This document shows, in pieces, positions 27,614-36,164 of a DNA stretch of 64,000 nt. The stretch lies in NCBI GenBank assembly GCA_027494055.1, contig JAOSJO010000024.1, positions 248,001-312,000 on the forward strand, given 5' to 3'. This stretch comes from Anaerolineae bacterium. Its GTDB lineage: Bacteria > Chloroflexota > Anaerolineae > Aggregatilineales > JAFGMM01. The position numbers were made by a program, and so were the translations under genes. Below the pieces are notes generated by a model. It ran no database searches. It saw nothing but the letters and a program-made list of their open reading frames with translations, and was not told the DNA's origin. How positions within the stretch are numbered: the stretch's first letter is position 1; each line of letters begins with the position of its first letter.

Positions 27614-28387
27614 ATGGCGCAAGCAAATGACGCGGAGAAGCCCTCCCAGGCGGATGCGATCCGGCAGCGGCAGGAGCGCATGCGCACATACGTCTTTGTG
27701 ATCGTGGGCGTGGTGATCGTCGGCGTGGTCGCCATGTTGGTGAGCCTCGCCAGCGGGCCGCGCTCGGCCTATGACGGGATTTTGCAGGTTCACAACGCCA
27801 GCGATGGCGCCCCCGTGCTCGGCGACTGGCAGAACGCCCCCGTCCGGCTGACGGTCTTCCTGGACTTCACCGACATCAGCTCGGCCCGGCTGCACAAGAC
27901 CCTGCTGCAACTTGTCGATCCCTATATCCGCACCGGGAAGGCGATCCTGATCGAATACCTGACCCCGATGTTTGGCGGTTCCGGCTCCTTGCTGGCGGCG
28001 GAGGCCGCGTACTGCGCGAGCGAGCAGAACGCCTACTGGCAGATGCACGACGCGCTCTTCAACCTGTGGGAGCGCCAGTTCGAGGCCTATGGGCGCGTGC
28101 AGGCGCCCGCGCCCGCGTACACGAACGCGGAGATCGTCCTCGCCGCGCAGCAGATCCAGATCGACCCGCAGGAAGTCTCCGCGTGCATCAGCGAGGGCCG
28201 CCAGCGCGACACGCTGGAAGCCAGCATTGACATCGCCAACCGTGTGGGGATCACGACTATTCCGGCGGTTTACGTCAATGGCGAGCCGATTACCGACGAA
28301 GATGGCCGGCCCATCGCCGAGCCAACCCTCGCCCAACTGGAGGCGACCATCGAGTCGGCGCTCGCCTCGGCCACGGCGGAGCAGTGA
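27614..28387 (+). CDS. DsbA-like thioredoxin-fold membrane-anchored protein lacking the CxxC
   Basis: 257 aa: a cytosolic N-terminus, one TM helix (YVFVIVGVVIVGVVAMLVSL), then a DsbA-type fold outside the membrane. Family landmarks are YLTPMFGGSGSLLAAEAAYCA, WQMHDALFN and the cis-Pro loop GITTIPAVYVNG. At the place of the active site (FLDF-CPYC in DsbA) it reads FLDFTDISSARLH, so both redox cysteines are gone. A thiol-exchange role is therefore unlikely; the fold may act as a binding or chaperone module. No frame problem is seen, so the loss is real in this sequence. Confidence 0.75.
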   Translation: MAQANDAEKPSQADAIRQRQERMRTYVFVIVGVVIVGVVAMLVSLASGPRSAYDGILQVHNASDGAPVLGDWQNAPVRLTVFLDFTDISSARLHKTLLQLVDPYIRTGKAILIEYLTPMFGGSGSLLAAEAAYCASEQNAYWQMHDALFNLWERQFEAYGRVQAPAPAYTNAEIVLAAQQIQIDPQEVSACISEGRQRDTLEASIDIANRVGITTIPAVYVNGEPITDEDGRPIAEPTLAQLEATIESALASATAEQ

Positions 28388-28391
28388 CAGC

Positions 28392-28420
28392 TTGACAGGG
28401 GGCATCAAGCAGAGTAAATT
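28392..28420 (+). promoter_or_regulatory. Promoter of the Nudix regulator, probably leaderless
   Basis: TTGACA (28392-28397), 17-base spacer, TAAATT (28415-28420). The expected start falls at about 28427, the A of the ATG, and there is no ribosome binding site before the ATG. The mRNA is probably leaderless. Confidence 0.55.
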
Positions 28421-28439
28421 TAGTGTATGAAAGACACTA
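28421..28439. promoter_or_regulatory. Palindromic operator over the Nudix start codon
   Basis: TAGTGT-ATGAAAG-ACACTA, perfect 6-base arms. The spacer contains the start codon (28427-28429) and the site covers the predicted transcription start. The encoded NrtR-like protein is the obvious candidate to bind it (autoregulation); that is inference. Confidence 0.55.
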
Positions 28440-29182
28440 TAACCACCCAACCGACAGAAGCGCTTGAGAAGGCCCCGGTGCGGGACCACCCCACCGTGGC
28501 TGTGGACGTGGTGATCTTTGCGCTGCGCGCCAAGTCGCCTGAGCTGGATCACCCTACTGACCTGGACCTCCAGGTCTTGCTCATCCGGCGTGGGACGGAG
28601 CCGTTCAAAGGGATGTGGGCCATCCCTGGCGGGTTCGTCGGCCTCGACGAGTCGCTTGAGGACGCGGCGCGGCGCGAGCTTGCCGAGGAGACAGGCGTTA
28701 CCGACGTGTGGTTGGAACAGCTCTACACCTTCGGCGCGCCCGACCGCGACCCGCGCACGCGCGTGATCAGCGTCACGTACTACGCCCTGGTGTCGGCGGA
28801 CCTGCTCGACCCGCACGCCGGCTCCGACGCGACCGAAGCCGCCTGGCATTCGATGTACAATCTCCCGCCGCTGGCGTTCGATCACGACGCCATCCTGGAT
28901 TACGCGCTCCAGCGCCTGCGGTACAAGATCGAGTACTCGGCGGTCGCCTTCCAGCTCCTTCCCGAAGAATTCACCTTGCGCGAATTGCAGGAAGTGTATA
29001 TGGTGATTCTGAACGATTACGAGTTGGACAAGGCCAACTTCCGGAAGAAGCTCCAGCGTGAAGGGAACGAAGTGGTGGAGCCGACCGGTCGCTTCCGCGA
29101 GACCGGCGGCCGGCCCGCCGAGCTTTACCGCTTTCGGGAAGACGCGAAGCTTGAGATCAAGGCGCGCCGTCTGTTCCCCTGA
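28427..29182 (+). CDS. Nudix hydrolase, NrtR-like transcriptional regulator
   Basis: 251 aa. Nudix domain (residues about 22-155) with a complete Nudix box, GFVGLDESLEDAARRELAEE then TG, matching GX5EX7REUXEEXGU. The C-terminal 90 residues form a winged-helix-like region (FTLRELQEVYMVILNDYELDK, FRKKLQREG, RPAELYRF). This layout is that of NrtR, the regulator of NAD metabolism that binds ADP-ribose-type ligands. The intact box means it may still hydrolyse. The next gene is an isochorismatase-family hydrolase like nicotinamidase, in line with an NAD-related role. See the palindrome over its start codon. Confidence 0.85.
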   Translation: MKDTITTQPTEALEKAPVRDHPTVAVDVVIFALRAKSPELDHPTDLDLQVLLIRRGTEPFKGMWAIPGGFVGLDESLEDAARRELAEETGVTDVWLEQLYTFGAPDRDPRTRVISVTYYALVSADLLDPHAGSDATEAAWHSMYNLPPLAFDHDAILDYALQRLRYKIEYSAVAFQLLPEEFTLRELQEVYMVILNDYELDKANFRKKLQREGNEVVEPTGRFRETGGRPAELYRFREDAKLEIKARRLFP

Positions 29183-29224
29183 CGGTCAGGCGGCGCGGTC
29201 CGCTTTGAGACGCGGAGAGTGGTC

Positions 29225-29941
29225 ATGGATACGGAGTCGTTCATCGCGCAGAGCCGCCCGTTCCTGTCGTGGCTGGTAGCCTGGTACAACGACCTCGACA
29301 CCATCGAACTGGACAGCCTCGCCGGGGACCCGACCAAGGTCGCCATCATCTCCGTTGACGTCATCAATGGGTTCTGCTACGAGGGGCCGCTTGCGTCGCC
29401 GCGCGTGCGTGACATTGTCGCGCCGATTGCCGCGCTCTTTGAGGCGGCGTGGTCGCGGGGCGTGCGCTATATTGCGCTGTCGCAGGATGCGCACCAGCCG
29501 GACGCGATTGAGTTCGCCCAGTGGGGGCCGCACTGCATCCGTGGCACCCGCGAGGCGGAGACCATCGATGCGCTCAAGAAGCTCCCGTTCTTTCCCCAGT
29601 TGACCGTCTTCGAGAAGAACTCTATCAGCTCCTCGATTGACACCGACCTGGGCGAGTGGCTGGACGATCACCCGGAAATCGCGACGTTCATCGTGGTCGG
29701 CGATTGCACCGATCTCTGCACCTACCAACTGGCGATGTTCCTGCGGCTCCGGGCGAACGCGCGCCAGTTGGGGGGCGTGCGCGTCATCCTGCCTGCGAAT
29801 TGCGTCAACACCTACGATCTCCCGGTCGAGGCCGCGCAGCAGACCGGCGCTGTGCCGCACGACGGAGACTTCTTACATCTCGTGTTTCTCTACAGCATGA
29901 TGCTGAACGGCGTCACTGTCGTGCGCCAGATCGCCTTTTGA
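29225..29941 (+). CDS. Isochorismatase-family cysteine hydrolase (nicotinamidase-like)
   Basis: 238 aa. Catalytic triad candidates are visible: Asp in IISVDVINGFC, Lys in FEKNSISSS and Cys in VVGDCTDLCTYQLA. The family includes nicotinamidase, isochorismatase and N-carbamoyl hydrolases. Placement 42 bases after an NrtR-like gene suggests nicotinamide deamidation and NAD salvage, but substrate residues cannot be checked without an alignment. ATG 29225 follows GCGGAGAGTGG. Confidence 0.8.
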   Translation: MDTESFIAQSRPFLSWLVAWYNDLDTIELDSLAGDPTKVAIISVDVINGFCYEGPLASPRVRDIVAPIAALFEAAWSRGVRYIALSQDAHQPDAIEFAQWGPHCIRGTREAETIDALKKLPFFPQLTVFEKNSISSSIDTDLGEWLDDHPEIATFIVVGDCTDLCTYQLAMFLRLRANARQLGGVRVILPANCVNTYDLPVEAAQQTGAVPHDGDFLHLVFLYSMMLNGVTVVRQIAF

Positions 29942-30765
29942 GCTTGCGCGTCAGGCCCCCATTTGCGAGCGCTGCGGCTTTCGCGAGCAGACACCTGAAC
30001 ACCGGCCAAATCGCTGCCCTATGCCTGCTTCTGTTGTTCCTGTCCGCGTGCGGTCCGGCGGACTACGTCCCCGCGCCTGACCTCCCCCACATGCCGACTG
30101 GCACCGTCACGCCCTGGGAGCCGCTGGCTGTGCCCACCGCGCCGCTGAACCGCCCGCTGGACGACAGCGTCCTCTCCGGCGCGCCGTGCGCGCCGCCGTG
30201 CTGGTACGGGCTTGTGGCGGGCGTCACCGACGCCGATGAGGTGCGGCGCTTTCTGGACAACAGCCCGTTTGTCGCGCGCCAGGAGCGCGAATCGCTCGCC
30301 GACGGCGGCGAGGTCTATCGATGGGCGTGGGCGCCCGCCGGCGGCGCGATCGTGCCCGGATCGAACGCCCTCTACCTCCGCGACGGCGTGTTGCAGCGGA
30401 TTGTGGTCAGCCCCGAAGTCGCGCTGACATTGAGCCAGATCGTGGACGCCTACGGCGCGCCGCATGGCATCGACCTGCCCGACCCTGGCGCGGGCGCGCA
30501 GAGCCAGACGGCCCACCTCTACTACCCCAAGCAAGGCCTGGTCGTGGCGATTGGCGAGGTCGAGCGCGCCCCGGAGGGCGACCTCATCTGCCCGCCGCGC
30601 CTCGCGCCGGTCGAAGCGCTGATCTACGTCCCAGCCGGGGAGATCGGCGTCGCGGTGGCCGCGCTCTACGATGGACCTGAAGCGCGTGACGCGACGCTGG
30701 CGCGGCTCCGTGAATGGGATGGCGCATCGTGCCTGACCGCGGAACAGGACGCGGGCGTCGAGTAG
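29938..30765 (+). CDS. Lipoprotein of unknown function
   Basis: About 275 aa. A basic N-terminus and the signal NTGQIAALCLLLLFLSACGP give a type II signal peptide (lipobox LSAC). The mature part has CAPPCWYGLVAGVTDADEVRRFL near its start, with two Cys, and beta-rich segments later (ALYLRDGVLQRIVVSP, SQTAHLYYPKQGLVVAIGEV). No family recognised. The start is uncertain: the TTG at 29938 overlaps the previous stop (TTGA); a TTG at 29944 is an alternative. Confidence 0.55.
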   Translation: MSLRVRPPFASAAAFASRHLNTGQIAALCLLLLFLSACGPADYVPAPDLPHMPTGTVTPWEPLAVPTAPLNRPLDDSVLSGAPCAPPCWYGLVAGVTDADEVRRFLDNSPFVARQERESLADGGEVYRWAWAPAGGAIVPGSNALYLRDGVLQRIVVSPEVALTLSQIVDAYGAPHGIDLPDPGAGAQSQTAHLYYPKQGLVVAIGEVERAPEGDLICPPRLAPVEALIYVPAGEIGVAVAALYDGPEARDATLARLREWDGASCLTAEQDAGVE

Positions 30766-30884
30766 CCTGCCTCCCAACGCGCGCAGACAACGCAGTTTGA
30801 AAAACCGCGCCGCAAGGGGTACGCTTCCAGAGGGCGCGGCGATGCCGTGCCCAACGACGCGCCGCACGCTGCAAAGGATGCCCT

Positions 30885-31622
30885 ATGCGCCGGTGGTATC
30901 GCGGTTGGCTTGGTCGCTCGGAAGCGCCGCCTGTCGAACAACGCCTGATCGAGAAAATCCTGGATGGTACGTATCCGCCCGGCGTGACGTTGCCTGGCGA
31001 GCGCAAGCTTGCGAGTGAACTGGGTGTCGCGCGGGCGGCGCTGCGCGAAGCGCTCCAGCGGCTGGCGCGCGATGGCTGGCTCACGATTCACCACGGCAAG
31101 GCGACCCGCGTCAACGACTACTGGCGCGATGGCAGCCTCAACGTGCTGACCGGTTTCCTCAATCACGGCGATGGCCTGCCGCCAGAGTTCGTGACCTACC
31201 TGCTTGAGGTGCGCGCCGCCATCGCGCCGGACTACGCCCGGCGTGCGGTCGCGCGCGCGCCCGGCGAAGTCACCACCTACCTGGAAAGCATCCAGGACCT
31301 GCCCAACACGCCGGACGCCTTCGCCGCCGCCGACTGGGGGCTGCACCGGTGCCTGTCGCTGGCGTCCGGCAACCCGATCTACCCGCTGTTGCTCAACAAC
31401 TTTGCCGGCTCTTACGAGCGTCTGGCGGAGACCTACTTCATCCCGGAGGGCGCCAGGGTGAGCGCGCGCCGCTTCTACGCGGAGTTGCTCGCCGCCGCGC
31501 GCCGCGAGGACGCGGACGCCGCCGAGGAGATCACGCGACAGTCGATGCTGCGCAGCATCCGGCTCTGGCAGGGCGTCGAGGCGGCGACGCCGGAGGGCGA
31601 AGCGCACGGTTCCTTAGAATAG
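30885..31622 (+). CDS. GntR/FadR-family transcriptional regulator
   Basis: 245 aa. N-terminal winged helix of the GntR type: LIEKILDGTYPPGVTLPGERKLA then SELGVARAALREALQRLARDGWL and wing IHHGKATRV. The all-helical C-terminal domain (residues about 85-235) resembles FadR, with LLEVRAAIAPDYARRAV and a helical bundle that binds acyl or organic-acid ligands. AAAGGA precedes the ATG. A lipid kinase gene follows 93 bases later but has its own promoter, so the target genes are not clear. Confidence 0.85.
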   Translation: MRRWYRGWLGRSEAPPVEQRLIEKILDGTYPPGVTLPGERKLASELGVARAALREALQRLARDGWLTIHHGKATRVNDYWRDGSLNVLTGFLNHGDGLPPEFVTYLLEVRAAIAPDYARRAVARAPGEVTTYLESIQDLPNTPDAFAAADWGLHRCLSLASGNPIYPLLLNNFAGSYERLAETYFIPEGARVSARRFYAELLAAARREDADAAEEITRQSMLRSIRLWQGVEAATPEGEAHGSLE

Positions 31623-31626
31623 TACA

Positions 31627-31654
31627 TTGTCTGTGCACCGCCATCTGTTATACT
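31627..31654 (+). promoter_or_regulatory. Promoter of the diacylglycerol-kinase-like gene
   Basis: TTGTCT (31627-31632), 16-base spacer, TATACT (31649-31654) with an extended TG one base upstream. It lies just after the regulator's stop codon. Confidence 0.55.
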
Positions 31655-31714
31655 TCCCGTCAGCCGGCGGCGACGTCGCCGCCTGGCGCGGCCCGTGGAG
31701 GCGAGTGCAAGCCC

Positions 31715-32635
31715 ATGAACCTGATCGTGCTGAATCCCCACGCCGGCGGCGGCAAGACCCTGCGCCTCTGGCCCAAGCTTGAGCCGGTGCTGCTGGACCG
31801 TTTCGGCGGCGAACTGATTATCGCGATCACCAAGCACGTGCACGAGGTCGCCGCGCACATCGACAAAGCGCGCGCCATCGGCGTGGAGCGGATCATCGTC
31901 GTCGGCGGCGATGGCACCAACCACGCCATCGTTAACGCCCTCGTGGACGAGCCGGCCCCGGAAGGCGCGCCGCCTATCGCGGTCGGGCAGGTGCCGGTGG
32001 GCACCGGCATGGACTGGTCGCGCACGCTCGGCATCCCGACCGACCCGGTGGCGGCCATTGGCTGGCTGGCCGAGGCCAGGCCGTGCCCCTGCGACGTCGG
32101 GCGCATCACGACGGGCGATCAGCGCTACGTGTTTCTGAACATCGCAAGCGCCGGCGTTGGCGCCGATGTTTCGCACCGCGTGAACGCGGTCCGCCGCCGC
32201 CGGCCGTGGACGTTCATCCGGGCCATATTGACCACCCTGCTGCGCTACAGGCCGCAGCCCGTGCGCATCGTGCTGGACGGTGCGCCGTTCTTCGAGGGAC
32301 CGGTTTACATCGCCGCCGTCGCGAACGGACAGTGGTTTGGTCACGGCATCCAGGCCGCGCCCGGCGCGGCCTTCGACGACGGCCTGTTCGACGTGGTCGT
32401 TGCCGAAGGCATGTCGCACCTCAGCGTCCTCCAGGTGCTCATGAAAGCGTACAAGGGCGAGCATATCGGGCACCCGCGCGTGCACACCGGGCGCGCGGCC
32501 TGCGTGGAGGTCACGCCGCTGGACGGGAGATGGCTCGGCATGGAGCTGGATGGCGAGCCGCGCGCCGGCGACCAGATTCGTTTCGAGGTGCTGCCGTCGG
32601 CGATCCAGATGTTGAGCCGGCCCAAAAGTGGATAG
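31715..32635 (+). CDS. Diacylglycerol kinase / sphingosine-kinase-family lipid kinase
   Basis: 306 aa. N-terminal LIVLNPHAGGGKT (phosphate loop-like), VVGGDGTNHAIVNAL (the GGDGT nucleotide-binding motif of the DAGK catalytic domain) and VPVGTGMDWSRTLGI. The C-terminal beta sandwich contains NGQWFGHGIQAAPGAAFDDGLFDVV, the typical D-D-G-x-hydrophobic motif, and ELDGEP. This matches the YegS/DgkB/BmrU group that phosphorylates diacylglycerol or related lipids in the membrane. GGAG precedes the ATG. Specific lipid not predictable. Confidence 0.9.
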   Translation: MNLIVLNPHAGGGKTLRLWPKLEPVLLDRFGGELIIAITKHVHEVAAHIDKARAIGVERIIVVGGDGTNHAIVNALVDEPAPEGAPPIAVGQVPVGTGMDWSRTLGIPTDPVAAIGWLAEARPCPCDVGRITTGDQRYVFLNIASAGVGADVSHRVNAVRRRRPWTFIRAILTTLLRYRPQPVRIVLDGAPFFEGPVYIAAVANGQWFGHGIQAAPGAAFDDGLFDVVVAEGMSHLSVLQVLMKAYKGEHIGHPRVHTGRAACVEVTPLDGRWLGMELDGEPRAGDQIRFEVLPSAIQMLSRPKSG

Positions 32636-32649
32636 GGACCTCTGTAGGG

Positions 32650-32655
32650 TATAAT
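32650..32655 (+). promoter_or_regulatory. -10 box (GGGTATAATC) of the gene at 32705
   Basis: TATAAT 50 bases before the ATG, in an AGGGTATAATCAGGG context similar to that at 5659. No clear -35. Confidence 0.45.
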
Positions 32656-32704
32656 CAGGGGATATATAACGCGAGAACAGACAGGTTCTAAGAAGCAGAG
32701 GTAG

Positions 32705-34479
32705 ATGACCACAGACACGCTCGTCGATCAACTGCTGGCGGCGCTGCCGCCGGTTGCCCTGACGGTCGAGGCCGCGCCGCTGACCAACGTCGGACCTTCC
32801 AACCTGATCCATTACCTGATGGGCACACAGGAGCCGTGGACTGACCGGCCGGCGAACCGCACCGACTTCTTGCTGCGGACCGAGCTGGTTCGGATTCACC
32901 GCCTCACGCCCGACCCGCCGGATCGGCCGGCGGTCTGGGCTGACCTGGTGGCGCAGGCGCAGAAACGCGCGGCTGCCATGCTCAATGAGCCTCCTGATCT
33001 GCAAACTGAGATGGAACTGGGGCCGTTTTTGGACCGGACACGGCGCGGCGAAAGCGACGCCCAGATCAAGCAGCGCGTGTGGCTTGCCATCGTGATGTAC
33101 AACCTGGGGCATCGCGGCCTTTCCTTTGATAGAGAGAATGGCGCGATCTTTGCCCAGGAGCCGACGTTTGGCGCGCCTATCGGCATCGCGCCCGACCTGG
33201 CGGTTGATCTGGCGCGCGCGCGCGGCGCGGAGCGCTTTTATGTGGCGACCTATGCGGAGCGCTTCCGCGAAACCGAGTACACCGGCGAGTACCCGGTTGA
33301 CCTGGCGCGGGGGCGCGGGCGTATGCGCTGGTACGTCCACGAAGTGCGCATTGACCCGCGCGCCGAGCGCTTCTATGAGATCGAGCGAAACCCTGTGGAA
33401 CGGACTGTCGCGCTTATTGTGGCGGGCGACGAGCACGCCACGCGCGCCGGCCTCCCGCGCGATTACTACCGCGACCCCGCGTTCCAGCAGGCCGTGATCG
33501 ACGCCGAAGACCGGCATTACGACAAGACGCTGGTGCTCTCGCCGCGCCATGGCCTGGTGGCGCTCGACCAGATCGTCCAGGAGGACGGGGTCTGGGAGGA
33601 CCTGGGCTGGTGGAACTATGACTGGGCCTGGAAGGCGCAGGACCAGCTCTGGCGCGCCTGCCTCAACCCGGACGCCCACGTTGATGTCGACGCCGCCAGA
33701 CGGGAGATCTCGTGGTGGGTGTGGCAACACCCAGAGTCGCGGTATCGCTTCACGCTGTATGGACACAGCCGGGCGACGCAAATCCTCGCCGAGATTCTGT
33801 ACAACCAGCAGGCCTCTGTGGAGACGCACCCCGGCTACGTAGCCCCGGACGCCTGGGGATGTCCTCCGCGTTCTATGACGACTATGAGCCGGGCGAGATC
33901 CGGTATGACGACATCCTCTCCGAACTCGGCCTGGACGAGTCGCTTGAGCAAGACCTGCGCGAAACGCTCACCGCCGCCTCCGAAGAGGCGGCCCAGATGG
34001 CGGAGGTCGTGTTCCTCCCGCCGCCGTCAACGCTCAACGTCGCGCCGCGCATGTTGTCGCCGGAAGAGGCGTTGGAGCCGGTGATGGTGCTGCGCGCGCG
34101 CGAATGCGAAGTGGATCAGGTCGTCGTTGAGCTGCAGGCGTTGCGCGACCTGCTGGACGAGCCGGTCAACATCGGCATCCTCATGGACGCGCCCACCCGC
34201 CTCACGGCGGTGTTGCGCATTGTTCACGCCGTGCTCCATGGGGATGAGAGCGAGGTCATCGCGCTGAGCGAGGAAACGCTGCCGGCGCGGCTGCACGAGG
34301 CGGTGCGCAACGCCGCGCTCGACCTTGAGGACGACCGCCTCTGCCCGCTGCTCTCTTATGCCGAGGGGCTGAGCGCGCTCGCGGTGTTGCTCGATGACGA
34401 CGACCGTGACCGGCTGAGCGTGTGGCAGCGCACGTTCTGGGCGGGGGAACTGCGTCACAACGGGTTGTTTGGCGAGTAG
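32705..34479 (+). CDS. Unknown protein, DUF6884-like C-terminal half possible (one frameshift)
   Basis: About 591 aa if joined. The first 390 residues are unrecognised except for a late stretch with DKTLVLSPRHGLVALDQIV, which resembles the DUF6884-type motif (LSAxyGLV) of proteins often linked to DNA metabolism. The frame then changes at GGGG near 33855, continuing as MSSAFYDDYEPGEIRYDDIL and an acidic, helical C-terminal part of 207 residues. That part could be a separate gene from ATG 33858, but no ribosome binding site exists there, so a frameshift is more likely. It starts a row with the DUF3786 gene. Confidence 0.5.
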
Positions 34480-34487
34480 GCGGCGCG

Positions 34488-35159
34488 ATGCTCGACCGTG
34501 AGGAACTCGTTCACGAGGCAGCGCGGCGCTCGGCGGCCATCATGGTCGCGAAAGTCGAGGGGCTGCGGGCCGCCCTCCGTGACGCGCCGGCGGCGGCGCT
34601 GGCGCTGCGCAGCGGCGCGGCTTTCGTGCAGCGCGCGCCCGAACCGGCGCGCCTCGAACTCGCATACCTGTTCACGGACTACGTCGTGACCTGTCCCGAC
34701 TTCGAGGTGTTGAAGGCCGGGGACGGGCAACCGGCCAGCCCCTTCGTCCAGGCGGTGGTGCTCTCCTACCTGCGGGCCGCCGATGGCACGCCGCGCGCGC
34801 ATGAGTGGGTGAGCCTGCGCGAGCTGCCCGACGGCCAGTTCTACCACCGCGCGTTTCAGGGATACACCGGAGACATGCTCGCGGCGCGGCTAGGGAACGA
34901 CCTGGAAGCGTTCCGGCGCGGCGCGGCACCGCTCGCCGATGTGGCGTTGACCGCCTTTGGCGACGCTGCGTATGCGTTCCGCGTGTTCCCCAACCTCTAC
35001 ATGGCCGTCATCTACTGGCTTGGCGACGAGGACTTCCCGCCGCGCGCCTCGGTGCTCTTCGACAAGGCCGCCGTGCATTACCTCTCGCTCGACGGGCTGG
35101 CCGTGGTCGGCAGCCAGCTTACGGGCAAAATTCTGCGCGGCGCGCTGGCGTCAGGGTAA
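34488..35159 (+). CDS. DUF3786-type protein
   Basis: 223 aa. It contains LAYLFTDYVVTC, VVLSYLRAADG and VSLRELPDGQFYHRAFQGY, followed by PNLYMAVIYWLGDEDFPPRASVLFD, the conserved stretch of DUF3786. Members are found in anaerobes, some beside corrinoid enzymes; function unknown. The gene starts 8 bases after the preceding stop, so co-transcription is likely. No signal peptide or membrane helix. Confidence 0.7.
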   Translation: MLDREELVHEAARRSAAIMVAKVEGLRAALRDAPAAALALRSGAAFVQRAPEPARLELAYLFTDYVVTCPDFEVLKAGDGQPASPFVQAVVLSYLRAADGTPRAHEWVSLRELPDGQFYHRAFQGYTGDMLAARLGNDLEAFRRGAAPLADVALTAFGDAAYAFRVFPNLYMAVIYWLGDEDFPPRASVLFDKAAVHYLSLDGLAVVGSQLTGKILRGALASG

Positions 35160-35234
35160 TAGCCTCCTTCGACCCAGATCGGGGCGACCTTAAGTCAGGC
35201 TACACAAACCGGGCGAATCGTGCATAATTGATGT

Positions 35235-36163
35235 ATGGCTGTAGCGCGCATTGCGGTCGTGGGCGGCTTTGCGATGGAGTTGGCTTTCTGGGCGTCGCGC
35301 CGCCCAGGTCCCAACGAGATTGTGCAAGGCGATGCCTTTGAGATGCGCCCTGGCGGAAAGGGGTTTGCCCAGGCGGTTGCCGCAAGCCGCGCTGACGGCA
35401 AGGTGGTGGCGATTGGGCGCATCGGGCAGGACGATTTCGGCGACCTGTTCCTGCGGAAGCTCGTCGTCGAAGGAGTCGAGACGCGCTGGCTCGTGCGCGA
35501 CCCCCTCAACGGTACGGCGGTGGTCAGCCCGCTTAGCACCAAGGATGGCGATGCAGGGGTGCTCCTGGTGCCCCGCGCTAACGGCGCGCTTGAGGCGCAG
35601 GACATTGCGCGCGCGACGCAGGTGCTTGCGAATTCCGACGTGGTCCTGCTGCAAATGGAGACCCCGCCGGCGGCGAGCCAGCTTGCCGCCGCGCTTGGCC
35701 GCAGTGGCGGCGCAAAGGTGATTCTCAACGCTGCGCCGTATGCCGGGCAGGACCTCCCCGGCGCGCTTCTTGCCGTGGTGGATATCCTGGTCGTGAGGCG
35801 CGCGTCGCTGCCCGGTTGACGGACGGCGCGCACGCGGACGTTGCGCCTGAGTCGACCGCCCACGCGCTCCGGGCGCGCGGCGCGCGGCGGGTGGTTGTGA
35901 CGCTGGGAGCGGAGGGGTGTATGATGGTTGACCGCGACGGGGCGCGGACTTTCCCCGCCTTTCCCGTGGACGCAGTCAATCCGGGCGCGGCCGGCGATGC
36001 GTTCTGCGGCGCGCTGGCGGTCGCTGTAGCCGAACGCCAGCCCATCGCGCGCGTGCTGCGTTTTGCCAACGCTGCCGCTGCCCTGGCGTGCAGCGTGCCC
36101 GGCGCTGAGGCCGCCCTGCCGACGCGCCATGCCATTGAACGCTTGTTGCGAAAGCAGATGTGA
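35235..36163 (+). CDS. PfkB-family (ribokinase-like) sugar kinase (one frameshift)
   Basis: About 309 aa. N-terminal VVGGFAMELAF, the substrate motif RPGGKGFAQAVAAS and GRIGQDDFGD place it in the ribokinase family. The catalytic end reads VVTLGAEGCMMV and NPGAAGDAFCGAL (the usual DTxGAGD is NPGAAGD, keeping the catalytic Asp). The frame changes near 35797. No ribosome binding site precedes the ATG; a CATAAT box at 35223-35228 would start transcription near the ATG, so a leaderless mRNA is possible. Forms an operon with the aldolase and M20 genes. Confidence 0.8.
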
Positions 36164-36164
36164 G

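Noticed and set aside
31475..33829. 784-aa ORF on the minus strand
   Set aside because: Runs opposite the GntR, lipid kinase and unknown genes; long only because of GC-rich codon positions.
33858..34479. Separate gene from ATG 33858
   Set aside because: No spacing for a ribosome site (GGGG touches the ATG) and the upstream frame degenerates at the same point, so a frameshift explains it better; kept as a note.
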